Part shown: one piece after another, positions 41,953 to 53,967 of the stretch
Layout: each line of letters starts with the position of its first letter
Numbering within the stretch: position 1 is the stretch's first letter
NCBI RefSeq assembly: GCF_910592395.1
Contig: NC_088321.1
Location: 6,636,001 to 6,700,000 of the forward strand
Direction of reading: 5' to 3'
DNA length: 64,000 bases
Origin: Lineus longissimus
Lineage: Eukaryota > Nemertea > Pilidiophora > Heteronemertea > Lineidae
Made by a program: the position numbers and the translations under genes
Notes under the pieces: generated by a model
Database searches by the model: none
The model's input: only the letters and a program-made list of their open reading frames with translations
Told to the model about the DNA's origin: nothing

Positions 41953-43101
41953 TTCCAGCGGAGCTCATGGTTTGTACTGGAGCTGGCCGAAGGTAGTTCC
42001 AGCAAAATAGTTGCACTTTCATCCGAATTTGCTGTAGCTGGGCCAGAAAATGTGCCAGGATACCAATATTTTGAACTCTTGTTTCGATAGTATTATAGCT
42101 ATTCACAGCAGAAAGACTAAACGCCCCGTAATTGGCAGTAATTGGCAGATTTTAAGCTGGAAATTGTCGTCTGGTCAAAAGTGGCAAAACAGCATCGATC
42201 CTACCTGTCTCTGTAATGTACTGAACGCGCTACACATAAGGCATTAGCCTAAGGCATTGCAGCCGAGGCTGATAAAGTGATGGCCATTTTGCGAATGTAT
42301 ATAGAATGTGTACGTTCACTTCAAAATATAGTTCCAATCTAAATTTTTCATAACGAGCTGTTAGAAAGTGGTATTTCGCTATATTTTGATTCTCAATGTC
42401 AATATGTCGTTTTGTGGGGTTATTTTGTCTAATTCTTATTAATATTGCCGATAAAAGACACGTAGAGAAACCCAGATTCATGCGCTCAGTTTATCTACGT
42501 ACGGTATACGTTTTGACAGAAAACCAGGGTGAGTTTTCTCCGTATTTTCTCTTGATCTGCTAGGTACAATCGGCCATGACTACTGTTATTTGAAAAGTCA
42601 CAGTATAGAATGACTCCTGTAGCTTGTTTACATAGGAAGTGTTACCGTTTTTGGCTTTCTGTCTCGTTAAATTTGCTCAGTCATTGAGTCAAGGTCGAAG
42701 ATCAAAACACACATGAACGCCATAGTACATTTTATACACAAAACGTTGTTGCAAAAAATTCTTCCCAATCATCAGAATGAAATAATCGTAATAATTCAAA
42801 ATTATCTATTACACATAAATAATTATAACAACTACAGGAGAATGACTTTGAAATCCAGACAAAACTTTGTTATAAGAATAGCCTCTTTGTATTTATAAAC
42901 ATCGACCTAATCAAAACAAACCCGAACGCTAGATGAACAAACATGGGGAATCGCTTCACAAGAAGTTGACGTGAGACAAGACCACAATTGATTTTTTAAG
43001 CCTTTTGGCAGTTAAATTGTCAATGTTTGACCGCGACGCATCAAATACTGGGGTTGTGAATCTGAAATTTTGATATGATATTCCGGACAGTCGGGCAAGT
43101 A
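41953..43101. other. No supported gene
   Basis: AT-rich DNA with short frames only. Nothing recognised on either strand. Confidence 0.4.
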
Positions 43102-43245
43102 AATGGTGAATGAAATGGCCAGGGCCATTGTGCTCACCTCATGTGGAGGAAAGATGGATAAAGAGCATGGTATTGTGTCATGTAGTGTTAGGTTTGATGT
43201 AGGTCCAAGCAATTACAATTTCCCCAAAATGGCCAATTTACAATT
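43102..43245 (-). repeat. Repeat family A, copy 5 (right-end fragment, inverted)
   Basis: GAAATGGCCAGGGCCATTGT, CTCACCTCATGTGGAGGAAAG and the following 100 bases are the reverse complement of the last part of copies 1 and 2 (compare 21,180-21,325). The rest of the element is absent. Confidence 0.85.
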
Positions 43246-45100
43246 GTAGAAATTTTGGGTAAATTTCTTATCAGAAAAATGACTACCCCATCCTGTTGTC
43301 CATTCCACCTTTTATGCACCCCCAATCTACCCTTTTGTCCTTACCTCACCAGTAGTTCAAAATTTGTTTCAAGGTGAGCAATAATTTTGCTATATTTTAC
43401 ACTCCCCTCAATCAGAATTCAGTCCCTGATTTGACCTGCAGAAATTCAATATACAGTGTCCCTTTAAACACATTAGCATTACAGTACTATCCTGGATTTA
43501 AGATCATATTTTGTGGTTTAAGTCTGAAATGTCAAATGTATTGACCTCCAGAGTATCGTTTTGGAGTTTACAGTATAACATGTTTGTGTACACTGGTCAT
43601 GCATACGTGCATGTTGAGTATTGATTTTTCATGTGTACCGTCGCGTCGTGAGGTTCGCATCTCTAAAAGTACTCGTAAAGTTGTAAACACCTAAAAAAAA
43701 AATTATAAATTATGCTTGAATCTGAAAGAGATGCACTGATTTTAATCATGTACTATTGGAGTACGATCTTGTCTTCTTTTCCGTAACCATTGTGGTCTGA
43801 AATATTAACTTTGAAGCGAATTATCGAACTTTGATTGAAGTCCGATGTGTCCGAGTTTGATTCTGCACGGCGCTAGGCCTCCCACGGTAACGATCTTTCG
43901 GAGCTTGAAAGATCTCACTTCACGTCAATATCATGAGTTAGTAATGCATCCATTAGGTTAAATATACATATATTTGTCTTAGGTATTAGTATGAGCATGA
44001 TTCATGTACGAATTCTAACCTTTTTACGCGAAAATCCAAGGCCTGTACGATGTCAACACTGCGATCTCCGTCAATATGGCCGCACGTGGTTTGGAACCAC
44101 GCCTTCTGTGTTCTGCATCGGTGATTCATAGGCCGATTATTCATAAACTGTACATACGAATCCTCTTATATTTTGATATAATGTGCTCCGATGATTGACG
44201 AATATGATGTATGTATCCATTTGTGGGTGTCGAACTTAGAAATCGGGAAATTTTGAGAAAGTTTGCGGACTTTTTGAGAGCGTGTCTTCACGTGGCCGAC
44301 AGCCGCGATGCAAGGACGTCGTGGTACAAAATGTACGGGGCGCTAATCGCGCATAAATTAACAAGGTTTCGAAAACGAAAGTGGTACGACTTTCGTGTTT
44401 TCTCCAAAACGTTACATACGAATTTCGTCAAACTTCGGGAACTTAATATTTGATCTCTTATGAACTTAGTTGTGTTTGTGTGATTAGGATGTCGAACCTG
44501 TGACTTTGAGAACTTTGAGCCGATTTTTGGGTGTGGCCCTTCGCGTTCTCCGTTCCGACGTCCAACGTCGTTGCAAGTGTATTTATACGTGGATTCTCCA
44601 TGTATCGTAAAGTGCGATACGGCCCCTGTCTTGCACATCATGTGTAGAATATTTCTCATTACTTTTGTTGCAAATCCGACACCCTATACGCATTTTGTAT
44701 GTATAATATTTGATATCTTACGATGTGGATATCCAAATTTGAGAAAAATCGTATGTGTGGTATTCGGGATATCTGCCTGTAAACTTGGGCAAAATACTGT
44801 AAATTCGCACTTTTTACGACGAAAAGCGCGGCAAACGATCCCTCGAAATCTTGGAAATTTTGCCTTCAAAGTCCTGTTTAGCCAAATCTGTACATACGAA
44901 ATTTGATTTAATCCTTCCATTATACCCTTTGGATTGTACAGATTCTGAAATTATATACCTCATTAGGGTGTCGCACTTTGTTCTGGGCGAAATCACAGTT
45001 TTAATTTAGCATTCGTCTCAAAATTTGGGGAAATTTAGGGTTTTTTGGCATCACGTGGTCGATTTCCGGGCACCTCATTGGCCCTCGCCACGATCTCAGG
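43246..45100. other. Possible LTR/U3 region with diverged internal repeats; no gene
   Basis: 'TACATACGAA' recurs at about 44,152, 44,413 and 44,892. 'GTGTCG-(A/C)-ACTT'-type words recur near 44,228, 44,490 and 44,968. This may be upstream LTR sequence of Gypsy-2, but no second LTR copy was found. Confidence 0.3.
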
Positions 45101-45110
45101 ACCTGGCTTA

Positions 45111-45593
45111 AGGTATATAAGCAGGGCTCGGATGGAGGATTTCATTCTTGATCTTGGTATCAAACTAGTCAGATCGTTCTATTAGCAAGGTACGCAGCTC
45201 AGCCTTAGCGGCCGTACCGTACCCAGGCCTGCTTGACTCAGATCATCCCTGATCTATCCATAAACCAGACCAGATTTAGTCATGCTTAACCTAGCACCTA
45301 CCACATGGTGACCATTCCAGTACCAGCCCGACCGTGGACCAGCACCAGAGTGCAGAACTGACGGTTTCATACAGACCAATTATGTCAACAGAGAACAATA
45401 ATGTCAACTTTAGGGATACCAGTGTCTATCAAATGAAAGCACATCAGGAACTTCGCGTTTCGAACCATCTGACGACAGACTCACTTCCATTATGATCAGT
45501 AGTAAAAGGATGAACCATTCCAACGTCCTTTCCCCTTCCCCGCTACCCCGAGTGTACCAGGCCATGGACACAAATTGGTGACAGCGGTGGGAT
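45111..45593 (+). promoter_or_regulatory. Gypsy-2 LTR promoter, leader and primer-binding site
   Basis: The TATA box is at 45113-45120. The LTR probably ends with ...GACACA at about 45,572, followed after a few bases by TGGTGACAGCGG (45576-45587), the expected position and sequence type of a tRNA primer-binding site in Gypsy elements. Confidence 0.5.
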
Positions 45594-45766
45594 GTCACTT
45601 AGTAATATTTTCCAGATCTTCCATGCACATCTGAAAGAATGGTCCGTCCGGCCGAAGACGAAGAGGTTCCAACCAGCCCCCTTGATGGAGAAGACCAGAC
45701 AATAATTCGTTTTTCTTTCTTTTAATAAAAAGCCGGATAAAGTTCTAGATTCCGACCATATCAAAG

Positions 45767-46681
45767 ATGGCCGAAAATAACGACCGCGAACCAATTGATA
45801 GTGAAGAGGAAGAGATTACCTTTAGGACACACCGTCCTACCCCACCTTCACGGCGTGCTGCAGGAGATGGCCCCAGCCCGGTTATGCCAAAGAGTTGGAA
45901 TAAGCCGATCAAAATTGAAACCTTCAGTGGAGACAAACAGTCGTGGAAAGTTTGGCACCGCATGTTTGAGAGGATTTCACACATAAATGAATGGGAGGAG
46001 GAGAAGGCAAACCGCCTATTTTCACAACTCAGAGGTCCCGCATTGGAGGTGGCGTGCGGCTTACCTGATCACGAGTTGGAGCACTACGATAATTTAGTCC
46101 ATGCCCTCGATTGCCAGTTTGGGCCTGCCCGCCAATCGGAACTACACCTAGCCGAGCTGCGCAACCGTAGGAAAAGACCTGATGAGAGCTACAGAGACTT
46201 AGGACGTGCCATCAAGAAGCTGAGCGCCTTAGCCTACGACACCAGCCCTTATGATGTGAGGGAGCGCCTTGCCAAAGCAGATTTTATCTCTGCAATCCCA
46301 GATAATGACCTGAAGATCATGATCCTACAGGGGAAACCCTCCTGTTTAGAAGAAGCTGTCGCCCTAGCTGAGGAAAGTGCTGGTTACCGCAAATTGGCTG
46401 GTGAAGCAGATGGAAAGACCAAGTCTGTGCGCAATGTAAACCCCAAGGAAGACGAAACAAAGTTGACTCAATTGCTAGAGACCAACACCCAGAACATGCA
46501 AAAGATCCAGGAAGCCCTGAACCAACTCGCCTTTGGCCAAACTCAGAGAAGGAAGAAGCCCAGGAGCGAGATTGTCTGCTACAACTGTGGCCAACTTGGA
46601 CACTACAGCAATGAATGCACCGAACCACGGCGTCAGGGAAACGACCAGAGGCCGGCGATGAGGGGAGCCCGTCGGTCCTAA
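45767..46681 (+). CDS. gag: Gypsy-2 Gag polyprotein
   Basis: Intact 304-residue frame; the AAAGATGG context supports ATG 45767. An acidic N-terminus precedes the capsid domain: IKIETFSGDKQSWKVWHRMF, a LFSQLRGPALEVA helix, LVHALDCQFGPARQSELHL and ISAIPDNDLKIMIL, typical of Gypsy retrotransposon capsids. A coiled coil follows (LLETNTQNMQKIQEALNQL), then one CCHC knuckle, CYNCGQLGHYSNEC. It packages element RNA in cytoplasmic particles. The frame ends at 46681, and protease continues in another frame overlapping the last 60 bases, as in elements that use frameshifting. It is the best-preserved gag in the window. Confidence 0.8.
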   Translation: MAENNDREPIDSEEEEITFRTHRPTPPSRRAAGDGPSPVMPKSWNKPIKIETFSGDKQSWKVWHRMFERISHINEWEEEKANRLFSQLRGPALEVACGLPDHELEHYDNLVHALDCQFGPARQSELHLAELRNRRKRPDESYRDLGRAIKKLSALAYDTSPYDVRERLAKADFISAIPDNDLKIMILQGKPSCLEEAVALAEESAGYRKLAGEADGKTKSVRNVNPKEDETKLTQLLETNTQNMQKIQEALNQLAFGQTQRRKKPRSEIVCYNCGQLGHYSNECTEPRRQGNDQRPAMRGARRS

Positions 46682-46977
46682 GCAAACAACAGATTAGTCC
46701 CCCTTTGCCTCAACAAGATCTAAAAACTGTTCCAACCTGTCAAAATCGCCACGCTAAGAACCAAACAAAGTTGAAAGACCAAAAAGTTACTAAGACCAAT
46801 GATGCCAACGTCAGACGCATAGGACCTGTGTCCGATAGTGGCTTATTCGTTAATGGACATCTCAACGACACGAAGGTCAAGTTCATCATCGATACAGGAT
46901 CGTGTGTTACCATCCTAATCTATAACTTAAGTAGTCGTGTTTGGTATCGAACTAAAGTCACATATAATGAACAGTAG
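46615..46977 (+). pseudogene. Gypsy-2 protease fragment
   Basis: In the frame -1 (+2) relative to gag, a basic linker leads to GPVSDSGLFVNGHL and VKFIIDTGSCVTIL, the active-site DTGS of a retroviral-type aspartic protease. The sequence breaks off at a stop at 46977, about 15 residues after the active-site strand, with the flap missing. No RT follows. The truncation probably reflects deletion of most of pol. Confidence 0.65.
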
Positions 46978-47315
46978 GTTTGTGCTAACCCCTTTTCATT
47001 ACCAACTGACCAACTTGGAGACGGTTACAGCGAAAGGTGCATCCGCGTTTGATATCAAACTAAAAGTGTTTAAGAGTAGGTTTACCCTGATATACTTTTA
47101 TGACTCACTAAACAACTTGAACACCGTTAGAGGAAGGCAGTCGCGTTAATGATATCCAACTAAAGGTATTGAAAGAGCAGTTTTGCACTGGCCTGCTTAT
47201 ACACAGTTGGAGCAAAGGCACTGAAGGTATTGAAGAGCTGATGTGAAAAAAGAACCCCTCAACTACTTCATTCACTGCAGTTCAAATAAAACCTTCACAA
47301 CTGTCATCCACCCGA
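46978..47315. other. Gypsy-2 remnant, no recognisable domain
   Basis: Two loosely similar stretches ('aacttggagacggtta..cgcgtttgatatcaaactaaa' and 'aacttgaacaccgtta..cgcgttaatgatatccaactaaa') suggest a tandem duplication at about 47,009-47,180. Nothing codes. Confidence 0.4.
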
Positions 47316-47463
47316 GGGCCCAAATTCATTAGACGTGTGGTACTTCTCCCTGATTAGTTATAGGGCCTATTCATATTCTGTGAAGATTTACATGAAGGAC
47401 CAGAATCTGTCTATTCAGTAAAAACCCTGTTTTAAACTGAACGCCCTTCATGAATTTGGCCCC
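47316..47463. mobile_element. Short MITE (148 bp)
   Basis: Inverted ends GGGCCCAAATTCATTAGACG and (reverse complement of the right end) GGGGCCAAATTCATGAAGGG. The end motif resembles the CATATTCATAAAA MITE family. Non-coding. Confidence 0.6.
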
Positions 47464-47829
47464 ATTTGTCTAAGCTTGATTCCATCTAGTCTGTCCGCAT
47501 CTCCCTATCTACCATAAACCTACATTCTGGTACTCGCATATACTACTTGCTACATTTTATTGTCATTCATCTCATTCCTTGCTATTAAATTCCGCCAGCG
47601 CAGCTATTCAGGCCGCCAGGCCTCTAGTTTATGTTAAGTTTGACACCATCAGTGTATTGTGTTGTAAAACTGTGCAATCATTTGTCTTTACAGTTTCACC
47701 TCGATAAAGAGTATATCTTACTTGAGACATTGAGTGTCATTTTCCTTTAAGTCTTGATACCCGCCGAAGACGTCCGTTGTGGACGCCACTGTGAAAATCA
47801 TTCCGTACGAATCGAAGAGAAGATAGAAG

Positions 47830-48956
47830 ATGGCGACCGGCATGACGCAAGCTGCTGAGCAGGAGATGGACCGGTTTAATAGAGAGATAGCCAATCTCTC
47901 ACGGGAAATTACCATCGGGGACGTCAGTCCCATAGCCGCTGCTGCACCAGCACGTCGGACGCCAAGACGTCAGGAGGAAGCAGACGATGAACCGCCGAAC
48001 TCAACGTGGAATAACGATGCAATAACACAGCCAGTTGTTGCACCTGCACCTCCCCCTGCAGCTGAGGGTGAACTGTTAGTAGCGGTGAAGGAACTAGTTT
48101 GCTCTTCGTTGTGTCAAACAACGTCTTTCACGACTGGGGCAAATGATAGTATGACCAGTGTAATCCCCAGCACTTGAAAGTGCGCTACCTCCATTGGAGA
48201 TTGTCAAATTCACTGGCGATGCAACTGAATAGTACAAGTTTATAACCAGGTATAAAACTATGGTTGGGTCGCAAAATCTTACCGAGGCCCAGAAGATGGC
48301 AAGACTGTTGCAATTCGTCGATGGGCGGGCCAAACGGGCCATTAGCGGATTCGATGGAGTCCCGGGTGGTCTCGCACAGGCATTACAGACATTAAAGAGA
48401 TGCTTTGGTGAACCACATGTAGTGGTCGAGGCCTGTATAGAAAAACTGATAGGGGGCCCCAACATTGCCACAAACGATGTGCAAGGACTTTGCGATTTTG
48501 CTGACAAGTCGAGAACCTTGCTTGAGACTCTGAAGGGTCTCAAAGCTGTAGACGAAATGAACATGTCTAACATGCAGAAAATGGCCAGGTAAAGTGGCGA
48601 GATGAGGCACAACGTGTCAAGCGGACCACGGGTAACCTGCCCGGTATAGACAGACTTTTTAGGTTTATTGAGCAGGCTGCTGATGCAGTAAGTGACCCTG
48701 TCTTTGGTCAAATGGGGGACAATCATACAAGCAGTATTACACCAAGAACAACTCCAGGCAGACCAACCCCTGTGGTTAAGAAGGAAAACCTTAGAGCTAC
48801 CACATCTACATTTGCTACCAGCACCAACTATGCCAGTTTGCAAAACTCCGATTGTGGGACATGCCATAAGTTAGTTGATTGTGAGCAGTTCAAGTTAAAG
48901 GATGTGAAGCAGCGGGCCTCCTTTGTTCGGACAAACCGGCTTTGCTTTAACTGAAA
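47830..48956 (+). pseudogene. Outer BEL gag (frameshifted)
   Basis: ATG 47830 in good context (AAGATGG) starts an acidic, P/A-rich N-terminal region. After frame changes the BEL gag core appears: PLEIVKFTGDAT near 48,190, MARLLQFVDGRAKRAISGF, LKRCFGEPHVVVEACIEKL and LCDFADKSRTLLETL (48260-48592), matching the DUF1759-type gag domain of Pao elements. A TAA at 48590 and further shifts precede CGTCHKLVDCEQF and SFVRTNRLCFN (48712-48956), the start of the zinc-binding region. At least three frame disruptions are present. Confidence 0.65.
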
Positions 48957-48962
48957 AAGTGC

Positions 48963-49525
48963 ATGTATCATCAGACTGCAAGGTTAAAGCGTCAGGTGTG
49001 CCAGCGCAAACATGCTACCCTTCTACACCGATACACAATTACCGGGAACACCAATCCATCACTACAAGTAGCAGAACCAGTAGTAAATGCCAATTCTACT
49101 GGGGTGCACACCATATTGCAACGTCACAGTGATGGAGTGGCCCTTCAAGTAGTTCCGATAAAGGTTAACGGAGAAAACGGTGCGCAGATCACCACCCTGG
49201 CTTTGCTTGATTCATGTTGCCAGGACACGTTCGTCAAGAAATCTGTGGCAGAGAATTACACCTGCATGTTGCGGGATATGAGCCGATAGAGATCCAAACT
49301 ATGACAGGAATCGGGACTGTCCTCATCGGACATGTTAATTTCGAAGTAGAGGGGGCAAGTAACCCCATGAGAAGAGTCCTAATTCGAGGCAGAGCAGTGG
49401 AAGGCCTGACCGTTAACTCTGTCCATCCTGGTGACCAACGGAAGTGGGACCATCTGAAAGATATCAAAATTCCAGATGTGGAAATCCCGGAGGTGACTCT
49501 TATAATCAGCGCCAACATCCATTAG
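48963..49525 (+). pseudogene. Outer BEL zinc-binding remnant and aspartic protease
   Basis: QRKHATLLHRY is the C/H-rich 'C-x-x-x-H-x-x-L-L-H' box that ends the BEL zinc region. Then VVPIKVNGENGAQITTLALL and DSCCQDTFV form the protease active-site strand, with Cys where D-S/T-G is expected (DSC). The next frame (49214-49525) continues with YEPIEIQTMTGIGT, VNFEVEGA and WDHLKDIKIPDVE, typical of the BEL DUF1758 protease region. Two frames are needed. Confidence 0.6.
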
Positions 49526-49618
49526 ATGTTGGTACATATTGACTCTAGGATTGGAAGGAGGGGTGAACGAACAGCGGTCAGAACTCTCCTCTGATGGAGC
49601 ACCATTGGGCCCACTGGG

Positions 49619-50783
49619 ATGCCCAAAAATGGTACAACTGGTGTAAACTTTGTCAACACGTCTGGTAATGTCAAAACTGAAATGGTCAGTCAGTTGTCAC
49701 AATTTTTGGAACTTGATAGCTTTGGTGTGAAGGAAAGCCCCTGGATGTCTGTAGAAGATAGAAAGGCCATGAACATTCTTCAGGAGAGCACAAAGCTGGT
49801 TGATGGTAAATTTGAAGTAGGGATGCTCTGGCGGCAGGACGACCTATGGCTTCCCAACAATCGGAGCACTGCGAAAGCTAGGCTAAATTCGCTGAAACGT
49901 AAGTTGAAAAAGGATCCCGAGTTACACAAGAAATAAACAGAGTTCATGACCAAGTTGGTGGAGAAAGGCTATGCCAGAAACCTGGAAGAAATACAGACTA
50001 CCACTATTAACAAGACTTGGTATTTGCCGCATCATTCAGTTGTGAATCCAAGAAAACCAGAAAAGGTGCGAGTAGTTTTCGATGCAGCTGCATCTCATGG
50101 CAATGTCACTCTCAACGATCAACTCATGCAGGGACCGGATTTGATAAGCAGTCTATTATGGTGGAAGGGCGTGATTTGAATGGCCCTGTTGAGGAGTGCA
50201 AGATGTTGCGACATATCTTTGGTGCCAGTGACTCGCCAGCATGTTGTAATTTTGCACTGAAGGAAACGGCAAAAAACTGCACGGGCTTTAGCGAGGGAGC
50301 TCGTGAAGCAGTCCTGAAGTCCTTCTATGTAGACGACAAAGAAGGCTCGGTAGACACTGATGACATTGGTATAGCCAGGATCCAAGAAGTTTGTGAAATA
50401 GTAGCTACTGGTGGATTTCACATTCGGCGATGGCTAAGCAACAGCTTGGCTGTCATGATGTCTGTCCCAGAATCTGTCAGAGTAGCGTCAGTAGTTGATT
50501 TGAACTTTGATAAGTCGCCAGTAAATCGGACACTGGGCATGGAATGGGATGTGGAACAAGACATTTTTAAGTCTAGTGTAACACTAGCTGAGAAACCGGC
50601 AACAAAGAGGGGTGTCCTGTCAACACTCAGTTCCCCCTTTGACCCCATGGGACTCATCTATACGGTTATTCTAAAGGCAAAGAACATCATGCAGAATCTC
50701 TGGAGATTGCAGATAAGCTGGGATGAGGACATTCTCCCGGAGATACAACGAGTTTGGGACAACTGGAAAGCCGAACTGTCCAA
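49619..50783 (+). pseudogene. Outer BEL reverse transcriptase with internal deletion
   Basis: WRQDDLWLPNNRSTAKARL leads into the RT N-terminus, then TWYLPHHSVVNPRKPEKVRV and FDAAASHGNVTLNDQLMQGP (49946-50179). The frame then jumps. The next part (about 50,155 on) begins WWKGRDLNGPVEECKMLRHI and continues through FGASDSPACCNFAL and the catalytic FYVDD to VNRTLGMEWDVEQD and RGVLSTLSSPFDPMG. The segment holding the first catalytic Asp (D-I-E/K-M-F) is missing between the two parts, so RT is dead. The frame is cut by the inner BEL LTR at 50784. Confidence 0.75.
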
Positions 50784-51711
50784 TGTGGGAGCGGTCAGAG
50801 AAAAAAAAAAACTCTTAAGTCGTTGATTCGGCAGCAGTAGCAGCAGATTTACTGTAAATAAGGAAAAGCACAAATAAACACAAGTACAAATAATTGACAA
50901 AGAATGCAAATCACAAGATGATAACAAGATCTAAATCACAGGACAATCAGAAAGGGGACCAGAGACCAGAGACAATTATATAGTAAACACTTTCTTGTTT
51001 AGATATAAAAGGTGTAAAAGATATAAAGGGTACCAGAGAAGGTTATGCACAAGCCGGAGAAAATCTCGTGAACATAAAACAGAAAATCCAAATTTAAATG
51101 AAGTTTGAGACCAGAGACAAGATAAGGACACAACGTCCCCTGGACGGTTTTACAGTATCATACAGGACACAAATTCCCCACCACATGTAAACAAAAACAT
51201 CACCTGACTAAACTATTAGATCAGGGAGACACAATTTAAATAACAAAAAAGGACAGTCCTTCAGGGCTCACCCCAGTTGACCCTTAAAGCAATATTACAT
51301 AATACAACATGGTGTGGGCCTACACACAACTGAAAATGCTGGTGAGGACAACAGGCAGGAGAGGCACTGAATAAATCCTTCCTAACCAACTAAATACAGT
51401 ACAAAATATAATTCAAATGGCCTAGATAGCTTCTATACATATTGTGCAAACTTACCAAGCGTTAGAGGGCTAAAAATGACTGCTCCTCACAGAAATAAAG
51501 ACATAGTAAGAAAGATAAATCTAGAAAAGGACTTGAAATGTTGAACTAAAAACAGAATAGAAGGCAGAAAGGGGTCTTCCCAACCAAAAACAAGGACTAA
51601 AGTGACCTGGAATATAGAGATGGGACAGGGAACCAGTTTAGGGTTCCATGTCCCTTACAAAGTGCTGAAGTGTGGGAAATTTAAACTGAAAATGTAAAAT
51701 GGCCATTACAT
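50784..51711 (-). repeat. Inner BEL 3' LTR (928 bp, full length)
   Basis: On the plus strand it starts TGTGGGAGCGGTC and ends GGCCATTACA. It matches the 5' LTR at both edges (50784-50847 and about 51,462-51,711) but contains about 610 bp absent from the 5' copy. Confidence 0.85.
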
Positions 51712-52547
51712 ACCGGCTCCCTAATTGTGTAGTGTTACACAATTACAATAATAGCAACAACATTTTAAGTTTGCACCAAACAAATATCGACCGGAGACCA
51801 GAGACCACTCAAACACCAGAGACCAGAGATCACTCAACATGAAATCTGTAGTTAAGGACAAGATACATACAAGTACATGATATTACAAACAGCAAGCTTG
51901 CTTAATACTAAAGTGATCTTTAGGAACCAACAACTCACTGAAACCTAGTGAGTGATACAATGTTAAAGAAACGATAATAAAGCAAAGGGACGAACTTGTC
52001 CAATTTTGGGAAGAAAAACACAATGCAAGGTTCCAAAACATCACCATTAGACAATCAATTTAACCTCAACATAGAATACGATCCCAAATACCAAAATATA
52101 GTCCCAGATAACCATGGCATAAACAACTACTTGCACAAGGCAACAGCGATAAACTTTAGTTCAATGCTACAACTTTCAAATGTCTCAGAAACCATTAATT
52201 CACAAACATTGCCCAAGAAGATTGATCAGATCTCCAAGAAACAAACCATAACTTAGTTGATAACAGAATCTATAGACGCGCGTCAAATATAGTTCACCAC
52301 CAAACTAAACTTGTCTCTAACAGACATACCGAACAGTAGATTGAACCTAGTCTAACCAAAACATTTAAACATTATAGGTTATCAAATTAAACTCAATGCT
52401 CATAAACTGTGAGTCTTCACAAAACATTCAAGTACAATACAATATAAGGTATAAGCATTTATTACAACACTCTTAAAAACACCACTACCCAATTTAGAGA
52501 TTTAAAGTGTCCTGGATATTTCATCCTTCAATCAACCAACGTGTTAC
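51712..52547 (-). other. Inner BEL 3' untranslated region
   Basis: AT-rich, no supported gene. An 86-codon frame on the opposite strand (51996-52256) has biased composition and is not credited. A purine-rich AGGGAGCCGG (minus strand) adjoins the LTR and may be the polypurine tract. Confidence 0.55.
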
Positions 52548-53310
52548 TTAGTCCATTTCTAAGATAACGCACAGTTTTGTGATTGGCCTGACCAAGATAT
52601 TTGATTGAGTTTTGACCTTAACACTGCGAACGTACCCATGTCTATCAGGCATCACTTCTAGAACCCTACCCAGTGACCAAGAGTTGCGTGGTGCTTGACT
52701 GTCCACTAAAATCACAATGTCATTGACGGCGATGTTTCGACGCTCAGACGACCACTTCTGTCTCTCCTGAAGCAAGGTCAGATATTCCTTGGACCACCTT
52801 TTCCAGAAAAGGTCCGCGAGGTACTGGATTTGCCTCCAACGCCTCCGACAGTAATTGTCATCCTTACCAAACAAACCCGGCGGCAAGTTTGGTGTGACTT
52901 TCATCAGCAATAAGTGATTAGGCGTCAGTGCCTCTAAATCATTACATTGATCTGATGCCCTTGTTATTGGTCTATCGTTGATAATGGCCTCTACTTCGCA
53001 CATGACTGTCCTCAGTCCTTCATCAGTAGTTACACTTTGCTCCTTCAGCACACCAAATAAACATTTTCGGACTGTCCTGATCTGTCTCTCGTGTACACCT
53101 CCATGATGTGAACCTAAAGGAGGATTAAAGGCCCAGTCAACATTGCGTTGGAGCATGCATTTGCTGATCTGCGCAGTGTTCCATCCTTTAATGGCCGCCT
53201 TCAACTCCTTTTCACTACTAACCAAGTTTGAGCCATTGTCAGAACGCATTTTCCGTACTTGACCCCTCCGCGCAATGAATCTTCGCAAGGCATTCATGAA
53301 GGAGTCAGTA
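52548..53310 (-). pseudogene. Inner BEL integrase, C-terminal part
   Basis: From the insertion junction at 53,310, MNALRRFIARRGQVRKMRSD, then NGSNLVSSEKELK (second catalytic Asp in S-D-N-G-S-N), FNPPLGSHHGGVHERQIRTV (catalytic Glu in G-G-V-H-E-R), a helix with EAIINDRPIT, then YLADLFWKRWSKEYL and the chromodomain-like RNIAVNDIVILVD and SWSLGRVLEVMPDRHGYVR. This is a full BEL integrase C-terminus with an intact stop at 52548. It is separated from the N-terminal part only by the 3,151-bp insert. Confidence 0.85.
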
Positions 53311-53378
53311 TCCAGAAGTATTAAGGTAGCAGGAAGGGTTGGGCGTTTGTGGTTTCTGAGTCTGAGGGGGTTGGTGTC

Positions 53379-53440
53379 TGTTGACTGTGCTTTAAGAGAG
53401 ACTAGGCATGGCGCCAGTCTCTCTTAAAGCACAGTCAACA
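53379..53440. repeat. Perfect 25-bp hairpin and 62-bp direct repeat
   Basis: TGTTGACTGTGCTTTAAGAG (25-bp arm, 53379-53403) pairs perfectly with 53416-53440. The right arm with its flanks ('ctaggcatggcgcc...' to 'agtatttggg', 53402-53463) is repeated at 53756-53818, where it runs into GTAAGTAC, a strong splice donor. Confidence 0.9.
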
Positions 53441-53967
53441 GGCATTTGGTCTCAGTATTTGGGTTTTGATTGCCATGACTGTACCCCTGTAAAAGTCAGA
53501 GGAGGAGAAGTTTGGAATGATGAAAGCATTGAAGAAGAAGAAATGTTATTATTGAGGAAAGCAAAATTTATTATGAGACTAGAAGGCAGTGTCCTGACTT
53601 GATTATTTTGAAAATGGCGGTCTGAACACATTAAAAGGTGGAACATGGCATTTTATCGACTTTGAAGTGCTCCGCAGTTAAAGGGAGACTATAGGCAGCA
53701 GCTAGGTAGGCAAGATAAAGTCATACAAATTTGCCAATAGGGGTCAGTCATATCTCTAGGCATGGCGCCAGTCTCTCTTAAAGCACAGTCAACAGGCATT
53801 TGGTCTTAGTATTTGGGTAAGTACAGAATCAAGGCAGCTCAGAGAGCAATGATTGAACGATGCTGTGGACAAGTCCAAGGATACTGCTTCAGTCACGACC
53901 AACTTCTCATCAGAAAGCGTCACCACCAGCATATTCAATGTTCAGTTCCAACCTGTACCAGTCCAAT

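Larger units (their letters stand above)
45105..47160 (+). mobile_element. Ty3/Gypsy element Gypsy-2, reduced to leader, gag and part of protease
   Basis: A TATA box (GGTATATAAGCAGG), a transcribed leader of about 450 bases and a PBS-like TGGTGACAGCGGTGGGAT are followed by an intact gag frame and a truncated protease. RT, RNase H and integrase are absent; the sequence passes into a short MITE and then the outer BEL element. No 3' LTR is recognised. Confidence 0.65.

Noticed and set aside
44211-44920. Several 80-120-codon frames on both strands
   Set aside because: They mirror one another in CG/AT-balanced DNA with diverged repeats; no motif or start context supports them.
51996-52256. 86-codon plus-strand frame in the inner BEL 3' region
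   Set aside because: It is antisense to the element, biased in composition and without a motif.
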